64,000 nt of DNA, from positions 62,001 through 126,000 of the forward strand of contig CAZIGK010000001.1 in assembly GCA_964538615.1 (NCBI GenBank), in the 5' to 3' direction. A program made the translations under genes and the position numbers. Positions within the stretch are counted from its first letter, which is position 1. Each line of letters starts with the position of its first letter. Of the stretch, positions 43,809 to 52,479 are shown piece by piece. The notes beneath the pieces were generated by a model. It worked only from the letters and a program-made list of their open reading frames with translations. It did no database searches and was not told the DNA's origin. The DNA is from CAZIGK01 sp964538615 (GTDB lineage: Bacteria > Pseudomonadota > Alphaproteobacteria > Rickettsiales > RI-342).

Positions 43809-45248
43809 ATGAGTAATGTAGAGATTCAGGCGCTGGCCAACCGGAAGTACAAATATGGCTTTGTGACCGATATTGAGGCGGAACGCGCACCGAAAGGATT
43901 GAGTGAGGATACGGTGCGTTTTATTTCCGCCAAAAAGGGCGAACCGGAATGGTTGCTGGAATGGCGTTTAAATGCTTTTCGGAAATGGCTGACCATGCAG
44001 GAGCCAGGCTGGGCAAAAATGCAGTATCACCGCATTGATTATCAGGATGCGTATTATTACTCCGCCCCGAAACCAAAGAAAAAGCTGAACTCTTTGGATG
44101 AAGTGGATCCGGAATTATTAAAGACCTATGACAAACTGGGCATTCCTCTGCTGGAACAAAAACGTCTGGCCGGTGTGGCGGTAGATGCGGTGTTTGATAG
44201 TGTCTCTGTAGCGACAACATACAAAGACGAACTGGAAAAGCATGGGGTGATTTTTTGCTCTATGTCTGAGGCGGTGAAACGTTGCCCTGAACTGGTGCGG
44301 CAGTATTTAGGTTCTGTTGTGCCTGTGGGGGATAATTTTTTCTCCGCGCTAAATAGTGCTGTCTTTTCCGATGGATCCTTTGTGTATATTCCCAAGGGTG
44401 TGCGTTGCCCGATGGAGCTTTCGACCTATTTCCGGATTAATGACGCTGAGACGGGGCAGTTTGAGCGCACACTGATTATTTGTGAAGATGACGCCTATGT
44501 GAGTTATCTGGAGGGCTGTACGGCTCCGCAGCGTGATGAAAACCAGCTACATGCCGCAGTCGTCGAGTTGGTGGCGCTGAACCGGTCGGAAATTAAATAT
44601 TCCACCGTACAGAACTGGTACCCCGGCGATGAAGAAGGCAAAGGTGGCATTTATAATTTTGTGACCAAGCGCGGCGCATGCCGTGGGGTGGCATCTAAAA
44701 TTAGCTGGACGCAGGTGGAGACGGGGTCTTCTCATACATGGAAGTACCCAAGCTGCATTTTGCAGGGGGATGAATCGGTTGGGGAGTTTTACTCCGTCGC
44801 GTTGACCAATCATCATCAGCAGGCGGATACGGGTACCAAGATGGTGCATATTGGAAAAAACACCAAAAGCACCATTATTTCAAAAGGAATTTCTGCCGGT
44901 AAAAGCCAGAACACCTATCGGGGTTTGGTGAAGATTCTGCCGGGTGCCGAAGGGGCGAGAAATTATACGCAATGTGATTCCCTGTTGCTGGGCAACCAAT
45001 GTGGGGCGCATACGGTTCCCTACATTGAGGTAAAAAATCCATCCGCACAGGTGGAGCATGAAGCCACCACCAGCAAAATCAGTGAAGACCAACTGTATTA
45101 TTGCATGCAGAGGGGGCTGAGCGAAGAGGATGCGGTTTCGACCATTGTGAACGGCTTTTGCAAAGAAGTGTTGAAAGAGTTGCCGATGGAATTTGCCGTG
45201 GAAGCACAGGCGCTACTTTCCGTTTCGCTGGAAGGCGCAGTGGGTTGA
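43809..45248 (+). CDS. sufB: Fe-S cluster assembly scaffold SufB
   Basis: 479 residues; GAGGG precedes the ATG. SufB is the core of the SufBC2D scaffold that builds Fe-S clusters. The family blocks are intact: YKYGFVTDIEAE at the start, YIPKGVRCPMELSTYFRIN, YLEGCTAP, KRGACRG, SWTQVETGSSHTWKYPS, and CDSLLLG with the conserved cluster-region Cys. The C-terminal SEDQLYYCMQRGLSEEDA region binds SufC. It is followed by 60 bp before sufC. Confidence 0.97.
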   Translation: MSNVEIQALANRKYKYGFVTDIEAERAPKGLSEDTVRFISAKKGEPEWLLEWRLNAFRKWLTMQEPGWAKMQYHRIDYQDAYYYSAPKPKKKLNSLDEVDPELLKTYDKLGIPLLEQKRLAGVAVDAVFDSVSVATTYKDELEKHGVIFCSMSEAVKRCPELVRQYLGSVVPVGDNFFSALNSAVFSDGSFVYIPKGVRCPMELSTYFRINDAETGQFERTLIICEDDAYVSYLEGCTAPQRDENQLHAAVVELVALNRSEIKYSTVQNWYPGDEEGKGGIYNFVTKRGACRGVASKISWTQVETGSSHTWKYPSCILQGDESVGEFYSVALTNHHQQADTGTKMVHIGKNTKSTIISKGISAGKSQNTYRGLVKILPGAEGARNYTQCDSLLLGNQCGAHTVPYIEVKNPSAQVEHEATTSKISEDQLYYCMQRGLSEEDAVSTIVNGFCKEVLKELPMEFAVEAQALLSVSLEGAVG

Positions 45249-45308
45249 AGCGGCACGCTGGATAAGACAATGGAAACCGAACATGACGACGAGCATAAAG
45301 GATAGACC

Positions 45309-46076
45309 ATGACCACCCTGCTAGACATTACTGATTTGCATGCCCGTGTGGATGGCAAAGAGATTTTGCAAGGTATTAACCTGACCATTAAAGCCGGGGA
45401 AGTGCATGCGATTATGGGACCAAATGGGTCTGGCAAGAGCACACTTTCGCACGTTATTGCAGGGCGAGAGGGCTATGAGATAACGCGTGGCGAATTACGC
45501 TACAAAGGTGAAGATATTGTTGAGCAAACGGTGGATGAGCGCGCCCGTAACGGGATTTTTCTGGCTTTCCAATACCCCGTGGAAATACCCGGCGTGAACA
45601 GCATGAACTTTCTGAAATCTTCCGTCAATGCGGTGCGCAAACAGCGCGGTGAAGCGGAGATGGATGCGTTTGAGTTTTTGAAAACTGTCCGTGCCAAAAT
45701 TAAAGAACTGGAAATGAACGAGGCATTACTCAAGCGCCCTGTGAACAGTGGGTTTTCCGGCGGAGAAAAAAAGCGTTTTGAGACATTGCAAATGATGATG
45801 TTGCAACCGAGTCTGGCCATTTTGGATGAGACCGATTCTGGCTTGGATATTGATGCTTTGCGCATGGTGGCACAAGGGGTAAACAGCCTGCGCTCGGAGG
45901 AGCGTGGTATGCTGGTGATTACGCACTATCAGCGGTTATTGGATTATATTACGCCGGATTATGTGCATGTACTGGCAGGCGGCAGGATTGTGCGTTCTGG
46001 TGGAAAAGAGCTGGCTACCGAACTGGAAAAAGAGGGTTATGCCTTTTTGCAGGACGGGAAAGGAGCCGCCGCATGA
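45309..46076 (+). CDS. sufC: Fe-S cluster assembly ATPase SufC
   Basis: 255 residues; AAAGGA is upstream. It is a soluble ABC ATPase that drives the scaffold. Walker A GPNGSGKS is at 37-44, signature FSGGEKKR at ~144, Walker B LAILDETDSGLDIDAL, and H-loop VITHYQR. The Asp after Walker B and DETDSGLD are typical of SufC. The stop overlaps sufD as ATGA. Confidence 0.97.
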   Translation: MTTLLDITDLHARVDGKEILQGINLTIKAGEVHAIMGPNGSGKSTLSHVIAGREGYEITRGELRYKGEDIVEQTVDERARNGIFLAFQYPVEIPGVNSMNFLKSSVNAVRKQRGEAEMDAFEFLKTVRAKIKELEMNEALLKRPVNSGFSGGEKKRFETLQMMMLQPSLAILDETDSGLDIDALRMVAQGVNSLRSEERGMLVITHYQRLLDYITPDYVHVLAGGRIVRSGGKELATELEKEGYAFLQDGKGAAA

Positions 46077-47386
46077 ATGTCGTGATGGCGCAACACCCTG
46101 CCCTGCCTATCGGGGATCTCTGGCAGGCTTTGTTGGGGAATTTGCCGGGGCACCAGCATGTATGGTTGCAGGAGTTGCGGGAGGCATCTCTGGAATTGTA
46201 TCAGGCGGGTATTGCGGACTTATTGAAGGGTGAAAAATGGAAATATGCCCGCCTGCCGGAGCCGGTTGCTTCCGATAGGCGAGCAGGCGAAGGACCCGAT
46301 TTACTGGAAGTGGAGATTGCGGAACAGGATGTGACGCGTCTGGTATTTTTGAACGGGATTTTTAATGCTGAACTTTCGCACAGTTTGCCGGATGGGTTGG
46401 AGTGCAAGCCCTTTTCCAGCCATTGGCAGGATGCAGATATTCAGCGTTACATGCGTAGCGCTCATGGTCACGCGAAAGATGCTGTGGATGCGCTATCACT
46501 GGCGCTGGCTGGGGATGGTACGTACCTGACACTGGCGGCGGATGTGAAACTAAGCCAACCGTTGCATGTAGTTTTCTATTACACCACGGAAGCAACCCAT
46601 GCCTTCCGGCACCGGTGGTTGTTTGAACGGGGAAGCCATGCCCAGATTATAGAAACCCACCTTAGCACCCTCCCCTGCTGGAACCTGCACCACCAGTTGA
46701 TTGAGCTTGAGGAATCGGCCTCTGTGCAGCATTTGGTGATTCAGCAGGAGCATGCCGAAGCCACACACCTGTTGCAGCGGCGTATCAAGCAGGAAGGTTT
46801 TAGTGATTACCAACTGACAGCGTTGACACTTGGTGGCAAAACGGCTCGTCAGGAAGTGACCAGTCACCTGCGTGGTGCGGAGGCGCGTAGCCGGGTGACA
46901 GCGGCGCATCTGGCGCGTGACCGCCAGCAACATAGCCACTATGTAGCGGCGTTGCATGAGGCACACCATGCACATAGTGAACAGCAATTCCGCTCTGTAC
47001 TGGATGGTCAGGCAAGAGGGGTGTTTTACGGTAAGGTTGGAGTGCCGGAGCATATTCAGCATTCCGAGGCGCACCAATTATTGCGGGCGGTTTTACTGTC
47101 ACGCAGTGCGGAAGCCGATGTGCGGCCTGAACTGGAAATTTTGAACGATGATGTGGTGTGTTCGCACGGGGCAACGGTCGGGCAAATTGACCGTAACGCA
47201 TTGTATTATCTTCTCGCACGGGGGATACCAGAAAGAGAGGCGCGGAAGTTATTGATTTCCGCTTTTGTGGATAGCCTGTTTGATGAGAACCTGAGTGAGT
47301 CCCTGATGCATCATGTCCAGGTATTGGTGGATGCGTGGGTAGAGAAGGCGTTTGACGGTGGAATAGCCGCAGGGGGGGCTGTATGA
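46073..47386 (+). CDS. sufD: Fe-S cluster assembly protein SufD
   Basis: 437 residues. It is a paralogue of SufB in the SufBC2D complex, needed for iron entry. The C-terminal half is the beta-helix core with VLDGQARGVFYGKVGV, SEAHQLLRAVLLSRSAEADVRPELEI and DDVVCSHGATVGQIDRNALYYLLARGI, where the conserved Cys and His sit. The N-terminal half is variable, as usual. ATGA overlaps at both ends with sufC and sufS indicate tight translational coupling. Confidence 0.95.
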   Translation: MNVVMAQHPALPIGDLWQALLGNLPGHQHVWLQELREASLELYQAGIADLLKGEKWKYARLPEPVASDRRAGEGPDLLEVEIAEQDVTRLVFLNGIFNAELSHSLPDGLECKPFSSHWQDADIQRYMRSAHGHAKDAVDALSLALAGDGTYLTLAADVKLSQPLHVVFYYTTEATHAFRHRWLFERGSHAQIIETHLSTLPCWNLHHQLIELEESASVQHLVIQQEHAEATHLLQRRIKQEGFSDYQLTALTLGGKTARQEVTSHLRGAEARSRVTAAHLARDRQQHSHYVAALHEAHHAHSEQQFRSVLDGQARGVFYGKVGVPEHIQHSEAHQLLRAVLLSRSAEADVRPELEILNDDVVCSHGATVGQIDRNALYYLLARGIPEREARKLLISAFVDSLFDENLSESLMHHVQVLVDAWVEKAFDGGIAAGGAV

Positions 47387-48645
47387 GCGCCCTGCCAGCC
47401 ATGTCCCCACACCCTGTCTTGGATGAAGCATTGCTAAACCGGATTCGGGAAGATTTTCCGATATTGGCGAGGCCGGTCTATGGCCATAAACGGCTGGCGT
47501 TTCTGGACACCGCAGCCAGTGCGCAAAAACCACGCGCCGTGATAGATGCCATGCGCGATTGCATGGAACAGGGGTACGCGAATATTCACCGTGGCATGTA
47601 TTATCACTCCATGCGTCTGACCGAAGCTTTTGAAGCCGTACGTCGTAAAGTTGCGCAGTTTATGCATGCGGCCACTGCGGATGAAATTGTGTTTGTACGG
47701 GGTGCGACTGAAGGTATTAACCTGATTGCACAGTGCTATGGTCAGGCATTTTTGCGAGAGGGAGATGAAGTGATAATCTCCGCGCTGGAGCACCATGCCA
47801 ATATTGTCCCCTGGCAAATGCTGCGCGAGCGGCTGGGGATTGTGCTGAAGGTGATTCCGCTACGGGAAGACCAGACGCTGGATATGGATGCCTATGCCCG
47901 ATTATTGACTGACAGAACCCGGCTGGTGAGTGTGGGGCACGTCTCCAATGCGCTGGGTATCATTAACCCGGTGAAGGAGATTATTACACAGGCGCATCAG
48001 GCAGGGGCACATGTGCTGCTGGACGGCTGTCAGGCCGCCCCGCATATGAAGTTGGACATGCAGGAACTGGGAGCGGATTTTTACGTTTTCTCTGGCCACA
48101 AGCTTTATGGCCCGACGGGTATTGGCATTTTATATGGCCGTTATGAGCTGATGGCGCAACTGCCACCGTATCAGGGGGGTGGTGAAATGATTGACAAAGT
48201 GACGTTTGAAGAAACCACCTTTCTGCCGCCTCCCCACCGTTTTGAAGCCGGGACGCCTGCGATTGTGGAAGTGATTGGACTGGGAGCCGCCATTGATTAT
48301 CTACAAGGGTTGGATACTGAGGCATTGCACCGACAAGAGCACGCACTGCGCGCCTATGCCACGGATGCGTTGCTGGAGATTTCCGGCTTAACCCTCTATG
48401 GCCATGTGGAGCATAAGATTGGTGTGCTGTCTTTTTCCATCCATGGGTTACACCCGCAGGATATGGGATCTATTCTGGATCGGGACGGGGTGGCCATTCG
48501 CGCAGGTCATCATTGTGCGCAACCATTGATGCAAAGGTTGGGAGTGCCTGCCACTGCCCGTGCGTCTTTGGGGATTTACAGTGGCACAGATGACATTGAC
48601 CAATTAGTCCAATCCATCCATAAAGCTATCAATATGTTGGGGTGA
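47383..48645 (+). CDS. sufS: Cysteine desulfurase SufS
   Basis: 420 residues. It is a PLP enzyme that takes sulfur from cysteine for cluster assembly. PLP Lys240 is in FSGHKLYGPTG, the persulfide Cys378 in RAGHHCAQP, and substrate-binding Arg at RASLGIY. The sequence matches group II desulfurases, which normally need SufE or SufU for activation; neither is in the window. It overlaps sufD by 4 bp and precedes sufT by 7 bp. Confidence 0.96.
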   Translation: MSALPAMSPHPVLDEALLNRIREDFPILARPVYGHKRLAFLDTAASAQKPRAVIDAMRDCMEQGYANIHRGMYYHSMRLTEAFEAVRRKVAQFMHAATADEIVFVRGATEGINLIAQCYGQAFLREGDEVIISALEHHANIVPWQMLRERLGIVLKVIPLREDQTLDMDAYARLLTDRTRLVSVGHVSNALGIINPVKEIITQAHQAGAHVLLDGCQAAPHMKLDMQELGADFYVFSGHKLYGPTGIGILYGRYELMAQLPPYQGGGEMIDKVTFEETTFLPPPHRFEAGTPAIVEVIGLGAAIDYLQGLDTEALHRQEHALRAYATDALLEISGLTLYGHVEHKIGVLSFSIHGLHPQDMGSILDRDGVAIRAGHHCAQPLMQRLGVPATARASLGIYSGTDDIDQLVQSIHKAINMLG

Positions 48646-48652
48646 TGCTGCC

Positions 48653-49027
48653 ATGTCTATTTTTGCTCCTGCACCGGAACTGACGATTCAAAAAGTGCCT
48701 CTGCCTGCGGATATTAATGAACAACCGTTAGAAGAGCGCATTATAACAGCCCTCAAGACCGTGTATGACCCTGAAATTCCTGTGAATATTTGGGAACTTG
48801 GGTTGGTATATAAGCATGAACTGGTGGATGGGCGCAAGGCTGTGGTGGAGATGACGGTCACCGCGCCCGCTTGTCCGGTAGCGGGGCAGATGCCCGGTGC
48901 CGTGGAGGAGCGGTTGCTGGAGGTGGATGGAATTGAAGCTGCCGAGGTGACACTGGTGTGGGATCCACCATGGCATAAAGACCTGATGAGTGATGAAGCG
49001 AAACTGACGCTGAATATGTTTGATTAA
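48653..49027 (+). CDS. sufT: SufT-type DUF59 Fe-S assembly factor
   Basis: 124 residues. The DUF59/MIP18 core is clear: LKTVYDPEIPVNIWELGLVY, then VEMTVTAPACPVAGQMPGAVEERL with the single conserved Cys, and VTLVWDPPWHKDLMSDEAK. SufT-like proteins support Fe-S maturation, especially under high demand. It sits between sufS and sufA, a common alphaproteobacterial order. Confidence 0.92.
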   Translation: MSIFAPAPELTIQKVPLPADINEQPLEERIITALKTVYDPEIPVNIWELGLVYKHELVDGRKAVVEMTVTAPACPVAGQMPGAVEERLLEVDGIEAAEVTLVWDPPWHKDLMSDEAKLTLNMFD

Positions 49028-49039
49028 GGAGAATGGGGA

Positions 49040-49399
49040 ATGGCTGCCGCACTACTTACCCTGACGCCAAGTGCCGTGGAAAAAGTGAAGAACCTGCTGA
49101 GTGTATCCGACAAGCCGGTGAAGGGGATTCGTGTCTCCGTGAATACCAAGGGCTGCACAGGACATGCCTATCAGTTTGATTATGTGGAGGAACCCAAACC
49201 GACCGATGAAATGGTGGAACAGGATGGCGCCCGTGTGTATGTGGATTTTGCAGCGACCATGTATATCATCGGCAGTGTGATGGATTGGCAGGAGAGCGAT
49301 ACCAAAGCAGGCTTTTCCTTTCATAACCCCAATGAAACCGGGCGCTGCGGTTGTGGGGAATCGTTTTATGTCGAAAAGGATGCGCTGGCGAAGCGTTGA
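49040..49399 (+). CDS. sufA: A-type Fe-S carrier SufA
   Basis: 119 residues; AAGGAGAA precedes the ATG. The three cluster-binding cysteines are in NTKGCTGHAY and GRCGCGESF. It carries clusters from the SUF scaffold to target proteins. It is the last gene of the operon. The following 155 bp up to the convergent phytase-like gene show no strong terminator. Confidence 0.95.
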   Translation: MAAALLTLTPSAVEKVKNLLSVSDKPVKGIRVSVNTKGCTGHAYQFDYVEEPKPTDEMVEQDGARVYVDFAATMYIIGSVMDWQESDTKAGFSFHNPNETGRCGCGESFYVEKDALAKR

Positions 49400-49554
49400 C
49401 TTCAGCCGTTGACGTACCCCCGAAAAAAACGGGAATGTGCCGCGCTATTTGCGTATGAGAGGGTTAGCGAGTCAGGTAACATGCCGTGACAGAACGGGTT
49501 TGCGGGAGTATCGCGTTGCATCGCATGGTCGCGGTTTATGGACAGGGCGAACCC

Positions 49555-50589
49555 TTACTGTTCCGGCGGACAGAGAGCCAACAGCCAACTGACCTGCCAC
49601 AGCATGGCGTTATCGTCTGTCACGAGCCACAGGACAGGCTGCCCACGATCGTTGGGGAGCCATGCCAGTCCTTCCAAATTATCCTGCCATGTAATGCCCG
49701 TTTCTTTGCGGAGCAGCAGGGAGCTGGTGTCATGCTTTAATAACTGGCTGACATGCGCCTGAAACCCGTTCAGCCAGTGAAACCTGCGTTCTGCCAGCCA
49801 CCATTGCCCCTGTATATCGCTGGCGAGAGCCGTTGGCTGGAACGGGAAGGCGTAAGGAAAAGCATAAGGCGCGGGTTTGATGTTGCATGTTCCATCCGGC
49901 AAGGGGGTGATGCGCAGGAGTGCATTTTCTTCCGGTGTGGTGGATTCCTCACGCAAGGCTAGCAGGCTTTGTTGGGTATTATCCCACAGTAGGGATTCCA
50001 CACCCTTATTATCTTCCGCCGTGATATAGGCAGGGGGAATGGGGCAAGTATGCGTGCGATGAAAACTACCATCTGCCTGGGGACTGTAGCCTTCTACACG
50101 GTGTTCGCGCTCAAAGGCAATCCAGAGACGTCCGTAGCGATCCATGGTCAGCCCTTCCGCATCGCGGCTGCGCATGGTTTGTGCTGATTGAGCAGGAGGA
50201 GGCAGGCGCATGGGAGCCGTGGCGCTGATGGACTGGATGCGCCCTTGCTGCCAATGCGGGTGCAGGCGCAATGTTTGGGCGTCATCACTCACCAGCCAGA
50301 GGGTACCATGAAGCGGATCCGCCACCATATCCGACCAGCCCCCCACTTCCGGATGGGTGCTGCGTAGCTGAAATGCGCCGCAAACCCGCCATGCGGGGGG
50401 TAGGTGTATATCGGCAGGGGCAGTATGCGGCACCACCTGTACGCTGCCCAAAGCAGCAGCATGCAGTGGTAGCGGCAAAATCCCTAACAGCAGCCACATG
50501 CCGACGATGCGCACGAAGCTTTGGGAATGGGAGAGGAATGTATGGAATGCGGCTATATGACCGCGTGCCAGTAACATCAGACTTATCAC
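49555..50589 (-). CDS. Secreted esterase-like/phytase-like beta-propeller protein
   Basis: 344 residues if it starts at the GTG at 50589, which overlaps the tonB stop (GTGA); an ATG at 50499 would begin right at the signal peptide (MWLLLGILPLPLHAAA). It is likely periplasmic. The pattern matches the 'esterase-like activity of phytase' family: GGWSDMVADPLHGTLWLVSDD near the start, RDAEGLTMDRYGRLWIAFERE in the middle, DNKGVESLLWD, and DNLEGLAWL near the end, suggesting repeated propeller blades. The substrate is unknown. Coupling to exbB-exbD-exbD-tonB suggests a role tied to energised uptake of some ligand. Confidence 0.75.
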   Translation of the reverse strand: MISLMLLARGHIAAFHTFLSHSQSFVRIVGMWLLLGILPLPLHAAALGSVQVVPHTAPADIHLPPAWRVCGAFQLRSTHPEVGGWSDMVADPLHGTLWLVSDDAQTLRLHPHWQQGRIQSISATAPMRLPPPAQSAQTMRSRDAEGLTMDRYGRLWIAFEREHRVEGYSPQADGSFHRTHTCPIPPAYITAEDNKGVESLLWDNTQQSLLALREESTTPEENALLRITPLPDGTCNIKPAPYAFPYAFPFQPTALASDIQGQWWLAERRFHWLNGFQAHVSQLLKHDTSSLLLRKETGITWQDNLEGLAWLPNDRGQPVLWLVTDDNAMLWQVSWLLALCPPEQ

Positions 50590-51620
50590 GGCGCGGTAGA
50601 ACCGAAACTGACGGGAATGATGAACTCAAACCGCTCTCCTGCCGGATAATCTGGCGGAATGGCCGGCATGGGAGCCGCACGTTGCACCATGTCTTTCGCT
50701 GCCATGTCCAACACCGGATGTTGGCTGGAAAGTTCCAGCCAGGAATTGAGCAATCGCCCTTCCCTATTGATTTGGATGCGTACCAGCACATTGCCGCTGA
50801 GGTTGTTATTGCGGGCATACGCCGGGTAGGTTTTGTGTTTCAATATCCATTGCGAGAGTTGTTGTTCGTAACGGGCGATGACCTGTGCATCGCGCATTTG
50901 GGTGGCATTGGTAGCAGAGAGGGAATCTCTGACGTAGCGCCGACTTTCCCAAGGGGCAACCCCCTGACCGGAGCCGGAGGCTACAGAAGGAGAAGAGGTT
51001 TGCCGGGTGGTCGTGCCAGAGGATTTAGCCGAGGATTGTTGGCGCAGAGCGTCCCGCAAATGGACTGTTTTAGGAGCCTGAGGGGTTGGAAGTGTGGCAA
51101 CGGCCGGAGTATCCTGCGGGATATCCGCATCATCCGTGGATTGCGCGGTGATATGATCTGTGGGTTCCGGAGGGAAGAGCCAGTCATCCACGCTCTCTTC
51201 TTCCACAATAGGCTGCGCGGTAGCAGTAGTGGGTGCAGCCATGGATGGCTCTGCGGGAGGAGGTGTTGCTGCTTCAGCGGCGGAGGCGAAATCAGACGAC
51301 GTGGGGTTGGGTAAGCTGGAGGGCAGTTGCTCTGCGCTTTGTTCCGGGGTATCAGCCGTTGCCGGAGTGGATGCGGTATCGGCAGTGCTGTCTGGTGTGG
51401 CAGCGAATATTTCCCCCCCGCCAGAGAGCTTGAGGCTGAGAACGCGCACGGTTTTTACCTCTTCCGGTTCATAGAACCAGTCCCAGCCAGCAAAGCCCAG
51501 AGCGTGTACTGCAAGCGCAATGCCCAGTGCCGTAAAAAAATGGGTTTGCAGCACGCGGTATTTTGGCTCGGCTACGGCCAAATGGGTGGGCATGACGTGA
51601 GCGTAACGGCGAGAGCGCAT
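50586..51620 (-). CDS. tonB: TonB family energy transducer
   Basis: 344 residues. It has an N-terminal membrane anchor (FFTALGIALAVHALGFAGW, ~residues 28-46), a long Pro/Ala/Thr/Ser-rich periplasmic spacer, and a C-terminal TonB domain (YPAYARNNNLSGNVLVRIQINREGRLL, then FEFIIPVSF). It couples the ExbBD motor to outer-membrane receptors. The start overlaps the preceding exbD stop by 1 nt (TAATG). No TonB-dependent receptor is in the window. Confidence 0.9.
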   Translation of the reverse strand: MRSRRYAHVMPTHLAVAEPKYRVLQTHFFTALGIALAVHALGFAGWDWFYEPEEVKTVRVLSLKLSGGGEIFAATPDSTADTASTPATADTPEQSAEQLPSSLPNPTSSDFASAAEAATPPPAEPSMAAPTTATAQPIVEEESVDDWLFPPEPTDHITAQSTDDADIPQDTPAVATLPTPQAPKTVHLRDALRQQSSAKSSGTTTRQTSSPSVASGSGQGVAPWESRRYVRDSLSATNATQMRDAQVIARYEQQLSQWILKHKTYPAYARNNNLSGNVLVRIQINREGRLLNSWLELSSQHPVLDMAAKDMVQRAAPMPAIPPDYPAGERFEFIIPVSFGSTAP

Positions 51621-52024
51621 TATTTACCCTGAGTGACCAGCGACACGTTCACCCCCCCTGCTTTTTTAATGACATCCAGCACGTCTATCATATCCCGCGC
51701 TTGCAGGTTGGCATCTGCTTTCAGGGTGAGGATGGTGTTGGGTTGTTCCTCTAGTTTAGCAGCGACCAATGCCTGTAGTGCTTTGGGCGGCACTTCATCT
51801 CCTGCGAAAATAATACGATTATCGCTGGTGAGTACCAGTTCCAGTTCACCGGATTCCAGCACTTTGCCGTTACGGGCTTCCGGCAGGGTGACCATGGCCG
51901 GGGTGTTTTTTTCAAAGCTGCCGGCAATCATGAAAAACGTGAGGAGCAAAAAAATCACATTAATCAATGGAATAAGGCTTATAGCCGATGGTTTGCGCTC
52001 CGCACGGGTGAAATCCAGTTCCAT
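51620..52024 (-). CDS. exbD: ExbD-family protein with Asn replacing the membrane Asp
   Basis: 134 residues; AGGAG precedes the ATG. One membrane helix at ~17-36 is followed by a periplasmic domain. In ExbD/TolR the helix carries an essential proton-accepting Asp (PLIDVVF). Here the motif is PLINVIF, with Asn22. The paralogue encoded just upstream keeps Asp. The rest is well formed (LTLKADANLQARDMIDVLDVIKKAGGVNVSLVT). It may act as a structural partner in a mixed ExbD dimer. From memory, Asn-bearing ExbD homologues exist in other alphaproteobacteria. Confidence 0.88.
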   Translation of the reverse strand: MELDFTRAERKPSAISLIPLINVIFLLLTFFMIAGSFEKNTPAMVTLPEARNGKVLESGELELVLTSDNRIIFAGDEVPPKALQALVAAKLEEQPNTILTLKADANLQARDMIDVLDVIKKAGGVNVSLVTQGK

Positions 52025-52036
52025 TGCAGAAAACTC

Positions 52037-52435
52037 CTAATATTTCCAGTAGGATACAGCAATATTCTCGCCGCCTGCCTGATAGACTTTATCCATGACA
52101 TCCACCACTTGCTGCACAGAAACATTATTGGTGGTCATGACCATGATTTTACGCTTAGGGTTGTTGCTCAGGCTTTCTGACAACAGGGTTTTCAGCTCTT
52201 GCGGCTGAATCGGCTGGTCGCGGAAAAACAGGCGGTTTTGCTCCGCGATGACAATAATGACCGGACGTGCGTTTTCTCCCGTGGCGGCGGCTCCCGAAGG
52301 GAAAGAGAGTTCAATGGATTCCTGTCGGCTGAACGTGGTGGTGAGCATGAAAAACACAATCAACAAAAACACCACGTCAATGAGTGGAGTAATGTTGAGT
52401 TTATGCTTGCGGCCTATGCTGCGTTGAAATTCCAC
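52037..52435 (-). CDS. exbD: ExbD-family proton channel component
   Basis: 132 residues from a GTG with AGGAG 7 nt upstream. The helix motif ITPLIDVVFLLIVFFML keeps the essential Asp20. The periplasmic part ends with MVMTTNNVSVQQVVDVMDKVYQAGGENIAVSYWKY. It forms the proton-conducting unit with ExbB. It is followed 12 bp later by the Asn-bearing paralogue. Confidence 0.92.
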   Translation of the reverse strand: MEFQRSIGRKHKLNITPLIDVVFLLIVFFMLTTTFSRQESIELSFPSGAAATGENARPVIIVIAEQNRLFFRDQPIQPQELKTLLSESLSNNPKRKIMVMTTNNVSVQQVVDVMDKVYQAGGENIAVSYWKY

Positions 52436-52479
52436 GCGGGTTCTCCTGCTGGCAGTCTATGGTTCCCAAGCGGAAGGGA

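Noticed and set aside
49400..49554. Terminator after sufA (CCCG-A-run-CGGG near 49427)
   Set aside because: Arms of 4 bp with no T-run; too weak to call.
50640..51314. Glycine-rich plus-strand ORF antisense to tonB
   Set aside because: It arises from the Pro/Ala/Thr-rich spacer of tonB read on the opposite strand; no independent support.
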